From Streptomyces kaniharaensis (GTDB lineage Bacteria > Actinomycetota > Actinomycetes > Streptomycetales > Streptomycetaceae), in assembly GCF_009569385.1 (NCBI RefSeq), contig NZ_WBOF01000001.1, forward strand, positions 5,651,501-5,715,500: a DNA stretch of 64,000 bases, given 5' to 3'. The translations under genes and the position numbers were made by a program. Below the pieces are notes generated by a model. It had not been told where the DNA came from. It searched no databases and saw only the letters and a list, made by a program, of their open reading frames with translations. This document shows positions 44,223-53,804 of this stretch, one piece after another; the first letter of the stretch is position 1; each line of letters starts with the position of its first letter.

Positions 44223-46274
44223 TTACGGCTGCGGCACCTGCGTGAAGGTGCCGGCCGGGACGCCGGCGAGCGCCCCGGCGATCGCGTCGCGCCAGACCGG
44301 GCCGGCGAGCGTGCCGCCGAAGGCCTGGTCCACCACCTCGCCACCGATCTTCTGGCCGTCCAGGGGCTTCGGGTTGTCCGTGTCGCTGACGACGGTCGCG
44401 CCCGCCAGCTCGGGGGTGTAGCCGGCGAACCAGACCTGGAGGCTGTCGTTGGTGGTGCCGGTCTTCCCCGCGCTCTCCCGGCCGCCGGTGAGAGCGGCCG
44501 GCTTCCCGGTGCCGTCCTCCATGACGGACTTGAGCAGCCCGGTGACGGTGTCGGCGGTGGTGGCGGACATCGCCTCGGAGCAGTTCGCCTGCGACACCGC
44601 CAGCTGCTTGCCGTCGGGGCCGATCACCGAGGTGATGGCGGTCGGCGCGCAGTAGGTGCCGTGCGCGGCGAAGGCCGCGTAGACGCTCGCCATTCCCAGC
44701 GGGGTCAGGGAGTTGCTGCCGAGCGTCATCGACGGCACCACCTGGAGCTTGTCGCCGCCCGCCTGCTCGGTGATGCCGAGCTTGTTGGCCATCTGGGCGA
44801 CGTTGCACAGCCCGGTGTCGGCCTCCAGCTTCGCGAAGTAGGTGTTGACCGACTGCGCCATGGCCTTCTTCATGTCGAACGCGCCGGTGAGCTTCGTGCT
44901 GTCGTTGTGCACCTGCCCGGAGGAGGGGACCTTCTTGCCGTTGCAGTCCTTCATCGCGGGCCACGGGATGCTGTAGTCCGTGGTGTAACTCTGGCTCGCC
45001 GAGGTGCCGTTCTCCAGGGCCGCCGCGGCGACGATCGGCTTGAAGGTCGACCCGGTCGGGAAGCCGAGCCCGCCGCCCATGGCCTTGCCGACGTTGTAGT
45101 TGATCTGGGTCTCGTGCTGGTTGTCGTCGACGCCGTACGGGCGGCTCTGCCCCATGGCGAGGATCTTGCCGGTGCCCGGCTGGACGATGCTCATCGCGGT
45201 GGCCGCCTTGTCGCCCGCGTCCACGTGGCTGGTGACCGAGGCGTTGAGGGCCGCCTGGGCCTTGGGGTCGAGCGTGGTGTGGATCCGTAGGCCGCCGCGC
45301 TTCCACACCGCCTTCCGCTCGGCCGCCGTCTTCCCGAACGCCAGGTCCGTGAGCACCGCCTGGCGCACGTAGTCGCAGAAGAAGCCCTCACCCTGCTTGG
45401 CGGTGATGCAACCCTGCTGCGGCGCCTGGACGTTCAGCCCCAGCGGGGTGGCGATGGCCTGCTGCGCCTGCTCCTTGGTGATGTGCCCGTACTCGGCCAT
45501 CTTGTGCAGCACCGTGTCGCGCCGCTCCTTCGCCGCGGCCGGCTTGGCCACCGGGTCGTAGCCGCTGGGCGACTGCTCCAGGCCGGCCAGCAGCGCGGCC
45601 TGCGGCAGGGTGAGGTCCTTGGCGTGCACGCCGAAGTAGCGCCGCGCCGCCGTCTCGATGCCGTAGGCGTGCTCGCCGAAGTACGTGATGTTCAGGTAGT
45701 TGGTGAGGATCTGGTCCTTGCTCAGGGTCTCCTCGATCTTGATCGCGTACTTCAGCTCCTGGATCTTGCGGCCGACGGTCTGCCGCTGCGCCTCCGCGAC
45801 CTTCTGCGTGTCGTCGCCCGCCTGCTCGACGAAGACGTTCTTCACGTACTGCTGCGTGAGCGTGGACGCACCCTGGGTCGAACCCGAGGAGGCGTTCTTG
45901 TTCACCGCGCGCAGGACGCCCTTGAGGTCGATCGCGCCGTGCTCGTAGAAGCGGTTGTCCTCGATGTCTACGAGCGCGGTCTTGACCAGCGGAGAGATCT
46001 GGTCCGCCGGGACGACCGTGCGGTCGCGGTAGTACACCGTGGCGATCGTGCCGCCCTGCGCGTCGTAGATCGTGGAGGCCTGCGAGAGCGGCGGCGTCTT
46101 GAAGTCGTCGGGCAGGTTCTGGAAGTCGTCCGCCGCCGACTGCGCCCCCAGCCCGGCCGCCGCCACCGCCGGCAGCGCTATCCCCGCCGCGACGACTCCG
46201 GCAAGCGCGCTGACCCCGAGCAGACGCGTGCCGTGCAGGATCTTCTCCACACCATTCCCCCGCTTTTCTCCCAT
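44223..46274 (-). CDS. Bifunctional penicillin-binding protein (class A PBP)
   Basis: The 683-aa protein has an N-terminal membrane anchor (about 18-45), a GT51 glycosyltransferase domain with EDNRFYEHGAIDLKGVLRA (catalytic Glu) and GASTLTQQYVKN, and a transpeptidase domain with GSTFKP (SxxK Ser), SVNTY (SxN) and KTGTTND (KTG). It polymerises glycan strands from lipid II and cross-links them outside the membrane. A GTG eight codons downstream could be the true start. It stands alone, converging with the DUF5709 gene. Confidence 0.94.
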   Translation of the reverse strand: MGEKRGNGVEKILHGTRLLGVSALAGVVAAGIALPAVAAAGLGAQSAADDFQNLPDDFKTPPLSQASTIYDAQGGTIATVYYRDRTVVPADQISPLVKTALVDIEDNRFYEHGAIDLKGVLRAVNKNASSGSTQGASTLTQQYVKNVFVEQAGDDTQKVAEAQRQTVGRKIQELKYAIKIEETLSKDQILTNYLNITYFGEHAYGIETAARRYFGVHAKDLTLPQAALLAGLEQSPSGYDPVAKPAAAKERRDTVLHKMAEYGHITKEQAQQAIATPLGLNVQAPQQGCITAKQGEGFFCDYVRQAVLTDLAFGKTAAERKAVWKRGGLRIHTTLDPKAQAALNASVTSHVDAGDKAATAMSIVQPGTGKILAMGQSRPYGVDDNQHETQINYNVGKAMGGGLGFPTGSTFKPIVAAAALENGTSASQSYTTDYSIPWPAMKDCNGKKVPSSGQVHNDSTKLTGAFDMKKAMAQSVNTYFAKLEADTGLCNVAQMANKLGITEQAGGDKLQVVPSMTLGSNSLTPLGMASVYAAFAAHGTYCAPTAITSVIGPDGKQLAVSQANCSEAMSATTADTVTGLLKSVMEDGTGKPAALTGGRESAGKTGTTNDSLQVWFAGYTPELAGATVVSDTDNPKPLDGQKIGGEVVDQAFGGTLAGPVWRDAIAGALAGVPAGTFTQVPQP

Positions 46275-46389
46275 GGGCGCGACCCTACGTGCACGACGTG
46301 AGAGAACCGAACGGATTTGCGCATCGCCGTGTCACAACCTTGTGACAGCTTCCGGCCGGGCCGTCTGACCCCGCGTCCGGCGTCGAGAC

Positions 46390-47316
46390 TCAGCCGTTCG
46401 CCGTGCTCGTCCCGGCCCGGGCGCGCAGGCGGCGGAGCATCCGGGCGTCCTGGAAACCGACCGCCCGGGCCGCCGCCTCGGCGGTCGCGCCGTGGGCGAT
46501 GAGGTGCTCGGCGCGCTCGACGCGCAGCTCCTGCTGGTAGCGCAGCGGGGTGAGCCCGGTGGCCTCGGTGAAGTGGCGGGTGAGGGTGCGCTCGCTGACG
46601 CCGGACGCGGACGCGAGGTCGGTGAGGCTGAGCCGGCGGGTGAAGCGGGTGTCGATGAGGTCCTGCACCCGGTGGACGGCGTCGACCAGGTGCGCGCGGT
46701 GCCGGAGCATCGCGCTGGTCTGCCGCTCGTCGCCGTTGCGCCGGGCGTAGACGACCATCTCGCGGGCGATCCGGGAGGCCGCCGCCGGACCGTGCCGGAC
46801 GGCGACGAGGTGCAGGGCGAGGTCGATGCCGCTCGCGATGCCCGCCGAGGTGACCACCCGGTCGTCCACCACGTATAGCACGTCGTGCACCACGCTCGCC
46901 CGCGGGTACCGGTGGGCGAGTTCGTCCTGCAGGTCGTGGTGCGTGGTGCAGCGGCGGCCGTCCAGCAGCCCGGCCCGGCCGAGCGCGTCGGCGCCCGCGC
47001 AGATGCTGGCGACCGTCCCGCCGGCCGCGTGGTGCGCGGCCAGCCGCTCCAGCGTCGCCGCCGACAGCTCCCCGTGCGCCCGCAGGACCGGTGACCGCCA
47101 CCCGGGGACCACGACGAGGTCCCCGGGTGACAGCGGCGGCCACTCGGTGGCGGCCCGGAGCGCGACCCCCTGCGCCGTGGGGACGTCCTCCTGCTCGGCG
47201 ACGTAGCCGATCTCGTACCCGAGACCGTGGGCGGCCGCGGTCGAGAACACCTGGGCGGGCCCGGCGAGGTCCAGCAGGTGCAGCTGCGGGACGAGCAGGA
47301 AGACGACGCGGGTCAC
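46390..47316 (-). CDS. GlxA-type AraC regulator with DJ-1/PfpI domain
   Basis: The 308-aa protein has an N-terminal class I glutamine-amidotransferase-like (DJ-1/PfpI) ligand domain (1 to about 180, SICAGADALGRAGLL at the nucleophile-elbow position) and a C-terminal AraC DNA-binding region with two helix-turn-helices (LTDLASASGVSERTLTRHF). The C-terminus is cut short after the second recognition helix compared with typical members. The start GTG 47316 overlaps the isochorismatase stop by four bases (GTGA). It probably controls the isochorismatase-like gene with which it is cotranscribed. Confidence 0.87.
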   Translation of the reverse strand: MTRVVFLLVPQLHLLDLAGPAQVFSTAAAHGLGYEIGYVAEQEDVPTAQGVALRAATEWPPLSPGDLVVVPGWRSPVLRAHGELSAATLERLAAHHAAGGTVASICAGADALGRAGLLDGRRCTTHHDLQDELAHRYPRASVVHDVLYVVDDRVVTSAGIASGIDLALHLVAVRHGPAAASRIAREMVVYARRNGDERQTSAMLRHRAHLVDAVHRVQDLIDTRFTRRLSLTDLASASGVSERTLTRHFTEATGLTPLRYQQELRVERAEHLIAHGATAEAAARAVGFQDARMLRRLRARAGTSTANG

Positions 47317-47897
47317 GATCCGGTCAGCTCCTTCACGGTGGTGACGCGGGCGAAGCGGCCCGCCAGCGCGTACTCGGTGCGGGCGATGACCTCGTCCGTG
47401 GACAGGGTGCGCGGGTCGGCGAGGATCTCGTCGAGGCTGCGCCCCGCGGGCGCGTCGCGGTGCTCGATCGGGTGGGTGGCGGTGGCGTCGGTAACGAAGG
47501 TGACGTCGTAGCCGAGGTCGGCGGCGACCCGGGTGGTGGTCTCGCAGCACTGCTCGGTGCGGATGCCGCTGACGACCAGTTCGCGGATGCCGTGCTGGGT
47601 GAGCAGCTGCTGGAGGTTGGTGGTGGTGAAGGCGTTGTGGGAGGTCTTGGTGATGACGGGTTCGCCATCGGCCGGGACCAGCCCGTCCATCAGGTGGACG
47701 TGCCCGAGGGCCGGGTCGAAGACCGTTCCGGTGCCCGGCTCGGAGTGCAGGACCCAGACGACGAGGTCCCCCTGCGCCCGGGCGTGGTCGACGAGCTCGT
47801 TCACCCGCTCGACGATTTCCGGGTTGGAGACGGCCGCCCAGTTCTCGCGCCGGCGGAAGGATTCCTGGACGTCGATGACGAGGAGTGCGTTGTTCAT
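47313..47897 (-). CDS. Isochorismatase-family hydrolase
   Basis: The 194-aa cysteine hydrolase has the catalytic Asp in LLVIDVQESF (Asp9), Lys in VITKTSHNAF, and the nucleophile Cys in GIRTEQCCETT. The cis-peptide VSGIR precedes the nucleophile. Many members hydrolyse amides or N-carbamoyl compounds rather than isochorismate, and the absence of a siderophore cluster favours the former. It is the first gene of the operon with the GlxA-type regulator. Confidence 0.9.
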   Translation of the reverse strand: MNNALLVIDVQESFRRRENWAAVSNPEIVERVNELVDHARAQGDLVVWVLHSEPGTGTVFDPALGHVHLMDGLVPADGEPVITKTSHNAFTTTNLQQLLTQHGIRELVVSGIRTEQCCETTTRVAADLGYDVTFVTDATATHPIEHRDAPAGRSLDEILADPRTLSTDEVIARTEYALAGRFARVTTVKELTGS

Positions 47898-48117
47898 GCT
47901 CCGATCATTCCGTCCGAAGGGTTCCTTGTTGAAGACACCATTGTGCCCGCATGCGGAACGATCCGGTCACCGGACCGGCCGGGCCTATAGCGGCGCTTCG
48001 ACGGCAGGCTCGGCCTGATCTCGCCCAATCACCCGAATCGGGATCATCCGCCCCTAACCTGGCCGTGTTCGTGCTCGGTGCGCCGAGCCGTGGTCACGGC
48101 GGGGAGGAGACGATCCG

Positions 48118-49155
48118 ATGACGCAGAGGCCCGCCACCGCGGCCCCGCCGACGCGCCCGCCGGCCAAGGGCATGGTGTGGGTACCGGGCGGGACGTTCCT
48201 GATGGGGTCGCCCGACTTCTACCCGGAGGAGCGGCCGGTCCACCCCGTCCGGGTGGACGGCTTCTGGATGGACGAGAAGCCCGTCACGGTCGCCCGGTTC
48301 CGCAGGTTCGTGAAGGAGACCGGCCACCGGACGGTCGCCGAGCGGCCGCTGGAGCCGTCGGCCTATCCCGAGGTGGACCGGGAGCTGCTGGTCCCTGGGG
48401 CGCTGGTGTTCCGCCCGACCCGCGGCCCCGTGCCGCTCGACGACTTCCACCGCTGGTGGGAGTACGTACCCGGGGCCTGCTGGAGGCACCCCGACGGGCC
48501 CGGCAGCACGCTGAACGGCCGTGAGTTGCACCCGGTCACCCAGGTGTCGTTCGAGGACGCGAGGGCGTACGCGGCCTGGGCCGGCAAGCGGCTGCCGACG
48601 GAGGCGGAGTGGGAGTGCGCCGCCCGGGGCGGGCTGGAGGGTGCGACGTACTGCTGGGGCGAGGAGTTCACCCGCAAGGGGCGGTACCTCGCCAACACCT
48701 GGCACGGGCGGTTCCCCTGGGAGAACCTCGCGCTCGACGGATTCGAGGGCACGTCCCCGGTCGCCTCGTTCCCGCCGAACGGCTACGGCCTGTACGACAT
48801 GGCCGGGAACGTCTGGGAGTGGACCATCGACTACTACACCGGCGTCCACCCGGGCCCCGCCCCCCGCTCCTGCTGCGCACCGCACAACCCGCGGTCCGTG
48901 ACGCCGGTGGAGCGTCTGTCGGAGAACGGCTTCCACCGCCGGGTGGTGAAGGGCGGCTCGTTCCTGTGCGCCCCCAACTACTGCCTGCGCTACCGGCCGG
49001 CGGCCAGACAGGGGCAGACCGAGGACACGGCGACCTGCCACCTGGGGTTCCGCTGCGTCCTCGACGCGCACACCGCGGAGGGAAGCTGGCCGCCACCTGG
49101 TCCGGCCCGGTCGGGTGATTCCTCCTCGGTCACTTCGTGCCAGAGGAGTGGATAG
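48118..49155 (+). CDS. Formylglycine-generating enzyme (SUMF1/EgtB superfamily)
   Basis: The 345-aa copper-dependent oxidase converts the Cys of CxPxR in type I sulfatases to formylglycine. The FGE fold starts at GMVWVPGGTFLMGS, and the catalytic pair Cys284 and Cys289 is present in FLCAPNYCLRYRPAAR. The core block RLPTEAEWECAARGG is intact. A substrate sulfatase with CSPSR lies 2.3 kb downstream. The C-terminal 25 residues (after DAHT) are Ser/Pro-rich and extra. Ribosome site GGGAGGAG precedes ATG 48118. Confidence 0.93.
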   Translation: MTQRPATAAPPTRPPAKGMVWVPGGTFLMGSPDFYPEERPVHPVRVDGFWMDEKPVTVARFRRFVKETGHRTVAERPLEPSAYPEVDRELLVPGALVFRPTRGPVPLDDFHRWWEYVPGACWRHPDGPGSTLNGRELHPVTQVSFEDARAYAAWAGKRLPTEAEWECAARGGLEGATYCWGEEFTRKGRYLANTWHGRFPWENLALDGFEGTSPVASFPPNGYGLYDMAGNVWEWTIDYYTGVHPGPAPRSCCAPHNPRSVTPVERLSENGFHRRVVKGGSFLCAPNYCLRYRPAARQGQTEDTATCHLGFRCVLDAHTAEGSWPPPGPARSGDSSSVTSCQRSG

Positions 49156-49389
49156 CGCTCCGCGGGCTCCGTCCGGTGGTCGGGCAGTCCCTGTCACCGT
49201 CCGACGACCGTGGGGAACGGGCAAGGCGCCGGGGTCCGGGTTCGGCCGATCAGGGGCACTCCGGGGGACGGGTTGCCCCGCTGGGCTAGTACCGGTCGTC
49301 GGCTCCCGGCGGCGCGGCTTTCCTGGAAAGCACCGTGCCACGCAATGCGGCCGGTGCCGCGTTCATGCAGTGAAGGCAGGGAGCCGCCG

Positions 49390-50763
49390 ATGTCGTCCAC
49401 AGGTCCTGAGCCGCAGCCCGAGCCGGCCGACGAGCGTGAGGTGGAGGAACTCCGCCGCAGGGTCGCGGAGTTGGAGGGAGCGACGCCGAGTGTCGGGCGG
49501 CGCCACCACCGGCTGCGGACCACCGGCGCGGTTGTCCTGATCGTCGTCGCCTCCGTGCTGTCGATGCTGGCCGTGCTGTCCACGTGGATCGCGGACACGG
49601 TGACCGACACCGACCGGTTCGTGGCCACGATGGGGCCGCTCGCCAGCAACCCCGACGTGCAGAAAGCCGTCTCCAGCAGGATCACCAACGTGGTCGTGCA
49701 ACAGATCGACGTGCCGTCCCTGGTCAACCAGCTCTCGCAGGTGGCCACGCAGGCCGGCGTGCCCCCGCAGGCGGCGAGCCTGATCGGCTCGCTCAGCGGG
49801 CCGATCGGCAGCGGCCTGACGAGCCTCATCGGCACGGTGGTCAACAAGGTCGTCGCGAGCGACGCGTTCGCCACCGTCTGGACCAACGGGCTCCGCGCGG
49901 CACACTCCTCGATCGAGAAGGCGCTGACCGGTCAGGGCGGCGGTGCGATCCAGCTGTCGAACAACGAGGTCATGATCGACGTCGGGCCGGCCGTCGACAA
50001 GATCAAGACCCAGCTGGTGGAATCGGGCTTCGGACTGGCCGCCAAGATCCCCGAGGTGCACACCTCGATCACCGTCTTCGCCTCGTCGGACATCGCGAAG
50101 ATCAGGACGTACTTCCGCCTGTTGGAGATCCTCGGCAACTGGCTCCCGGTGATCGCCGTGCTGATCGCCGCCGGGGGTGTCTACCTCGCCGTGAACCGGC
50201 GAAGAGCCCTGATCGGCACGGCGATCGGCGTCGCGGTGGCGATGCTGGTGCTGGGCATCGCGGTGGCCGTGTTCCGGTCCTTCTTCCTCGATCATCTGCC
50301 CTCGACGGCATCGCCGGGCGCGGCCGGAGCCGTGTACGACGCGCTGGTGCACTACCTGAGGAAGGCCGTGCGGTCGGTCGGCGCCCTGGCGGTCCTGGTC
50401 GCTCTCGGGGCCTTCTTCATCGGTCCGTCGCGCGTGGCGACCACCGTGCGCTCCGCGTGCAGCACCGGCGTCGCGGCAGTGCGCTCGGCCGCGGACTCGG
50501 CCGGGTTCAAGGCCGGTCCGGTCGGTCCCTTCGTGGCGCGCTACAAGCGGTGGATCGGGATCGCCATCCTCCTGGTCGCCGCGGTCATCTTCGTCGTCTG
50601 GGACAACCCGACGGGCATGGTCGCCTTCTGGTTCGCCGTCGTCATCCTGGTCCTGTTCGGGATCCGCGAGTTCCTGGCGCCCGGACCGGGGCCGGCGAAG
50701 CCTTCGGCCGGTGAGCCGGCGCTCGCGGGCGGCACGGGCGCCGGCGGACCGGGTGAGCGGTAG
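49390..50763 (+). CDS. Multi-pass membrane protein of unknown function
   Basis: The 457-aa protein has a cytoplasmic coiled-coil-prone acidic N-terminus (1-40, REVEELRRRVAELEG), one helix (about 45-67), a long extracytoplasmic alpha-rich region (about 70-240) and then four or five helices (about 245-430), ending in a Gly/Pro-rich tail. I recognise no enzymatic motif. It sits between the formylglycine-generating enzyme and the CadD-sulfatase pair, transcribed with the former by direction. ATG 49390 has an AGGGAG-like site. Confidence 0.8.
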   Translation: MSSTGPEPQPEPADEREVEELRRRVAELEGATPSVGRRHHRLRTTGAVVLIVVASVLSMLAVLSTWIADTVTDTDRFVATMGPLASNPDVQKAVSSRITNVVVQQIDVPSLVNQLSQVATQAGVPPQAASLIGSLSGPIGSGLTSLIGTVVNKVVASDAFATVWTNGLRAAHSSIEKALTGQGGGAIQLSNNEVMIDVGPAVDKIKTQLVESGFGLAAKIPEVHTSITVFASSDIAKIRTYFRLLEILGNWLPVIAVLIAAGGVYLAVNRRRALIGTAIGVAVAMLVLGIAVAVFRSFFLDHLPSTASPGAAGAVYDALVHYLRKAVRSVGALAVLVALGAFFIGPSRVATTVRSACSTGVAAVRSAADSAGFKAGPVGPFVARYKRWIGIAILLVAAVIFVVWDNPTGMVAFWFAVVILVLFGIREFLAPGPGPAKPSAGEPALAGGTGAGGPGER

Positions 50764-50787
50764 CGCCACTCGGACCACCGGCCCGCT

Positions 50788-50838
50788 CAAGCCACCGCCC
50801 CGATCAGGCCACCGCCCCGCTCAGGCCACCGCCCCGCT
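50788..50838. repeat. 17-bp tandem repeat (3 copies) across the CadD-like stop codon
   Basis: Copies at 50788-50804, 50805-50821 and 50822-50838 differ by at most two bases. The third copy encodes the last residues of the CadD-like protein, so the repeat arose by duplicating the gene end with its stop codon. Confidence 0.8.
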
Positions 50839-51405
50839 CAGGACGAGCAGGCCGACCGTGATGAGGCAGACCGGGAATACCCGGTCGCCCACCGCCCCGA
50901 GCCCGGCCAGCCGGACCCCGCCACGTGCGAGCCACCAGGCCAGGACGGACATCGGCGCCACCAGGACGGCGATAACGACGGCGACGACCAGGGCGTCAGG
51001 GAACCGGGCCTGCGCGAGCAGCGGGCTGTAGACCGCGACGTTGTCGGCGCCGCAGGTGATCGAGAGCAGCGCCACCGCCCGGGTGCCGGACCTCGCTGGG
51101 CCGGGCCCGGATGCCGCAGGGCCGCCCCGGCGGACGAGTTGGCGGATTCCCAGCACGAGCGGGACGACGCCGAGCAGCGCGGCGACCCGGTGCGGCAGGA
51201 GCAGCAGCCCGGCGGCCCCGAGCACGGCGACGAGCAGAAGGACGAGCAGGGCCAGGTACTGCCCGCGCAACGCGTGCCGCAGTCCCAGCCGCTGCTCGCC
51301 CTCGACGGCCGGCCGGGACAGCTGCGCCGTCAGCGCCACCAGGTTGTCGATGTTGGTGGCACCGAACGCGCCCGCCGCAGCCGTCGCCCAGGCGGCCGTG
51401 CTCAT
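50821..51405 (-). CDS. CadD-like cadmium resistance transporter
   Basis: The 194-aa membrane protein has five or six helices. Hallmarks of the CadD family are FGATNIDNLVALT near residue 14 and the repeated TCGADNVAVYSPL near 115, where Asp-Asn pairs sit in the membrane. CadD proteins confer Cd(II)/Zn efflux or tolerance. It lies 17 bp downstream of the sulfatase and probably shares its transcript, a pairing I cannot explain functionally. Confidence 0.85.
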   Translation of the reverse strand: MSTAAWATAAAGAFGATNIDNLVALTAQLSRPAVEGEQRLGLRHALRGQYLALLVLLLVAVLGAAGLLLLPHRVAALLGVVPLVLGIRQLVRRGGPAASGPGPARSGTRAVALLSITCGADNVAVYSPLLAQARFPDALVVAVVIAVLVAPMSVLAWWLARGGVRLAGLGAVGDRVFPVCLITVGLLVLSGAVA

Positions 51406-51422
51406 CGGTGTGCCGCCCGCGC

Positions 51423-53783
51423 CTACTGCTGTGCCATCAGCCGCTGCACCATGGCCTCGTCGTCCTGGATCAGGTCACCCGAGAGGTCGACCGTCACCTC
51501 GTGGATGGTGCCGGTGAACTCGAAGGGCGGCGCGTAGTCGTCCAGGACCGGCTCGCCGAAGTCGTAGCCGATGCTCGCGCCCTCGATCCCGAACACGATC
51601 GGCGTGGTGTGCGGCAGTTCGGCGTTGCCGACCAGGACCTCGTCGACGTAGAGCTGGGCGCGTCCCGGCGTGCCCTTGCCCTGCCCGATGTCGGGCGCAC
51701 CGGTCGGCTCGAACTCGAAGCGCAGCTTGTGACGCCCCGGGCTGACGCCGTCGGTCGAGTCGACCTGCATCAGGTCGCGGCCGACGTAGTTGTGGACGTA
51801 GTGCAGTTGACCGTCCTTCACGTAGAGCACCTGCCCGCCGGCCGAGCCGCCCTGGGCGAACAGCACGCCCTCGGCTCCCTCGGGCGGGATGTCCACGTCC
51901 GCCTCGATGCTGTACGGCCTGTTGTAGGGGCTCGGCGCGTTGGCGAACGGGATGACGGACAGCTCCGGGTAGTAGGTGTAGCGCGTGCGCGGACGCGAGA
52001 TCTTCGGCCGTTCGGCCCGGATCCGCTCGGTCAGGCTGCCGTCCAGGGGCAGCACCTGGTACTTGCCGGCCTCCGCCCACCACAGTGTGATGAGCTCGCG
52101 CAGCTTGGCGGGGTGCTCGGCGGCGACGTTCACCGACTCCGTCGGATCCATCGCGATGTGGTACAACTCCCAAGCTGTCGTCTCGAGTTCGTCGAGGATC
52201 TCGGGTGTCGTCGGGGAGCCGAAGCGACGCCCCTTCTTCGCGGCCTCGGTGAAGCTCGGCCCGGGCCACGGACAGACCGCCCGCCAGCCGTCGTGGTCGA
52301 TGGCCCGGTGGGCGAACATCTCGAAGTACTGGGTGGTGTGCCGGGTCGGCGCGTCGGCGTCCTCGAAGGTGTGCGCGAAACTCACGCCCTCCAGCGGGGA
52401 CTGGGTGACGCCGCGGATGGTCCTGGCCGGGCTGAGGTCGAGCGCGTCGAGCACCGTCGGCATCAGGTCGATCAGGTGGGCGTACTGGCGCCGGATCCCG
52501 CCGCGTGCCGTGATCCGCTCGGGCCAGGAGACGATGAACGGATCGGTGGTCCCACCGCGGTAGGTCTCGCTCTTCCACCGGCGGAAGGGGGTGTCGCCGG
52601 CCCAGGTCCAGCCCCAGGCGTAGTGGTTGTAGGCGTGCGGGCCGCCCAGATCGTCGATCTTCGCCAGGTTCTCCTCCAGGCTGGCGGGCACCTGGTTGAA
52701 GAAGTACATCTCGTTGACCGACCCGGTCGGTCCGCCCTCCGAGGAGGCGCCGTTGTCCGAGACGATCATGATCAGGGTGTTGTCGAGCTCGCCGATCCGC
52801 TCCAGCGTGTCCAGCAGGCGGCCGAAGTGGTGGTCGGTGTAGGAGAGGAACGCCGCGTAGACCTCCATCATGCGTGCGTACAGGCGGTGTTCGTCGTCGG
52901 ACAGGCCGTCCCAGGGCGGGACGTCCGGGTCGTGCGCCGGCAGTTGGGCCGTCTCGGGCAGCAGGCCCATCTCCTTCTGCCGGGCGAAGACCGTCTGGCG
53001 GTAGGCGTCCCAGCCGGCGTCGAACCGGCCGCGGTAGCGCTCGATCCAGTCCTTGGGCGCGTGGTGCGGGGCATGGCCGCACCCGGTCGAGTAGTACAGG
53101 AAGAACGGCTTCTCGGGCGCGTTGACGTGGGCGTCCAGGACGAGCCGGATGGCCTGGTCGGCGAGGTCCGCGGACAGGTGGTAGCCGTCCTCCGGCAGCG
53201 CGGGCTGCTGGATCGAGGCGTTGTCCTGGACCAGGTCCGGGTACCACTGGTTGGTCTCACCGCCCAGGAACCCGTAGTAGCGCTCGAAGCCACGGCCGAG
53301 CGGCCAGCGGTGGAACGGTCCGGCGGCGGTGTTCTCCTCCGAGGGGGACAGGTGCCACTTCCCCACGGCGAAGGTGTTGTAGCCGTGCTCGAGGAGGGTC
53401 TCGGGCAGCATGCCGTTCTCGAACGGCATCCGGCCGTCGTAGCCGGGGTAGCCGATCGCGGCCTCCATGACGCAGGCCACGCCGCTGGAGTGGTGGTTGC
53501 GGCCGGTGAGAATGCAGGCCCGGCTGGGTGAGCACAGGGAGGTGGTGTGCATGTTGGCGTACCGCAGGCCGTTGCCGGCCACCCGGTCGATGTTCGGGGT
53601 GTCCACGAGGCCCCCGAAGCAGCCGAGTTGGCCGTAGCCGACATCGTCCAGGACGAAGAGCAGGACGTTGGGCGCGCCCTCGCGGGCCCTGGTCGGCGCC
53701 GGCCAGGCCGGCGAGGACTCCGCCGCGGTCCGGCCGATCCTGCCGGGGAACGCACTACCGGGCTCGTATTCCACGATCGCCAT
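51423..53783 (-). CDS. Type I arylsulfatase (alkaline phosphatase superfamily)
   Basis: The 786-aa protein cleaves sulfate esters. Metal-ligating Asp46-Asp47 in LLFVLDDVGYG, the sulfatase signature CSPSR (Cys84, Arg88) whose Cys becomes formylglycine, GKWHLSP with its Lys/His, and SDNGASSEGG (Asp-Asn metal ligands) are all present. The C-terminal third contains a beta-sandwich. No signal peptide is visible, so it is probably cytoplasmic or exported in another way. GAGGAG precedes ATG 53783. It is activated by the FGE encoded 2.3 kb away and co-oriented with the CadD-like gene. Confidence 0.94.
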   Translation of the reverse strand: MAIVEYEPGSAFPGRIGRTAAESSPAWPAPTRAREGAPNVLLFVLDDVGYGQLGCFGGLVDTPNIDRVAGNGLRYANMHTTSLCSPSRACILTGRNHHSSGVACVMEAAIGYPGYDGRMPFENGMLPETLLEHGYNTFAVGKWHLSPSEENTAAGPFHRWPLGRGFERYYGFLGGETNQWYPDLVQDNASIQQPALPEDGYHLSADLADQAIRLVLDAHVNAPEKPFFLYYSTGCGHAPHHAPKDWIERYRGRFDAGWDAYRQTVFARQKEMGLLPETAQLPAHDPDVPPWDGLSDDEHRLYARMMEVYAAFLSYTDHHFGRLLDTLERIGELDNTLIMIVSDNGASSEGGPTGSVNEMYFFNQVPASLEENLAKIDDLGGPHAYNHYAWGWTWAGDTPFRRWKSETYRGGTTDPFIVSWPERITARGGIRRQYAHLIDLMPTVLDALDLSPARTIRGVTQSPLEGVSFAHTFEDADAPTRHTTQYFEMFAHRAIDHDGWRAVCPWPGPSFTEAAKKGRRFGSPTTPEILDELETTAWELYHIAMDPTESVNVAAEHPAKLRELITLWWAEAGKYQVLPLDGSLTERIRAERPKISRPRTRYTYYPELSVIPFANAPSPYNRPYSIEADVDIPPEGAEGVLFAQGGSAGGQVLYVKDGQLHYVHNYVGRDLMQVDSTDGVSPGRHKLRFEFEPTGAPDIGQGKGTPGRAQLYVDEVLVGNAELPHTTPIVFGIEGASIGYDFGEPVLDDYAPPFEFTGTIHEVTVDLSGDLIQDDEAMVQRLMAQQ

Positions 53784-53804
53784 CTGAAACCACTCCTCAC
53801 GGTG

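Noticed and set aside
49156-49389. Small gene between FGE and the membrane protein
   Set aside because: No frame with a ribosome site and plausible codon use; treated as spacer.
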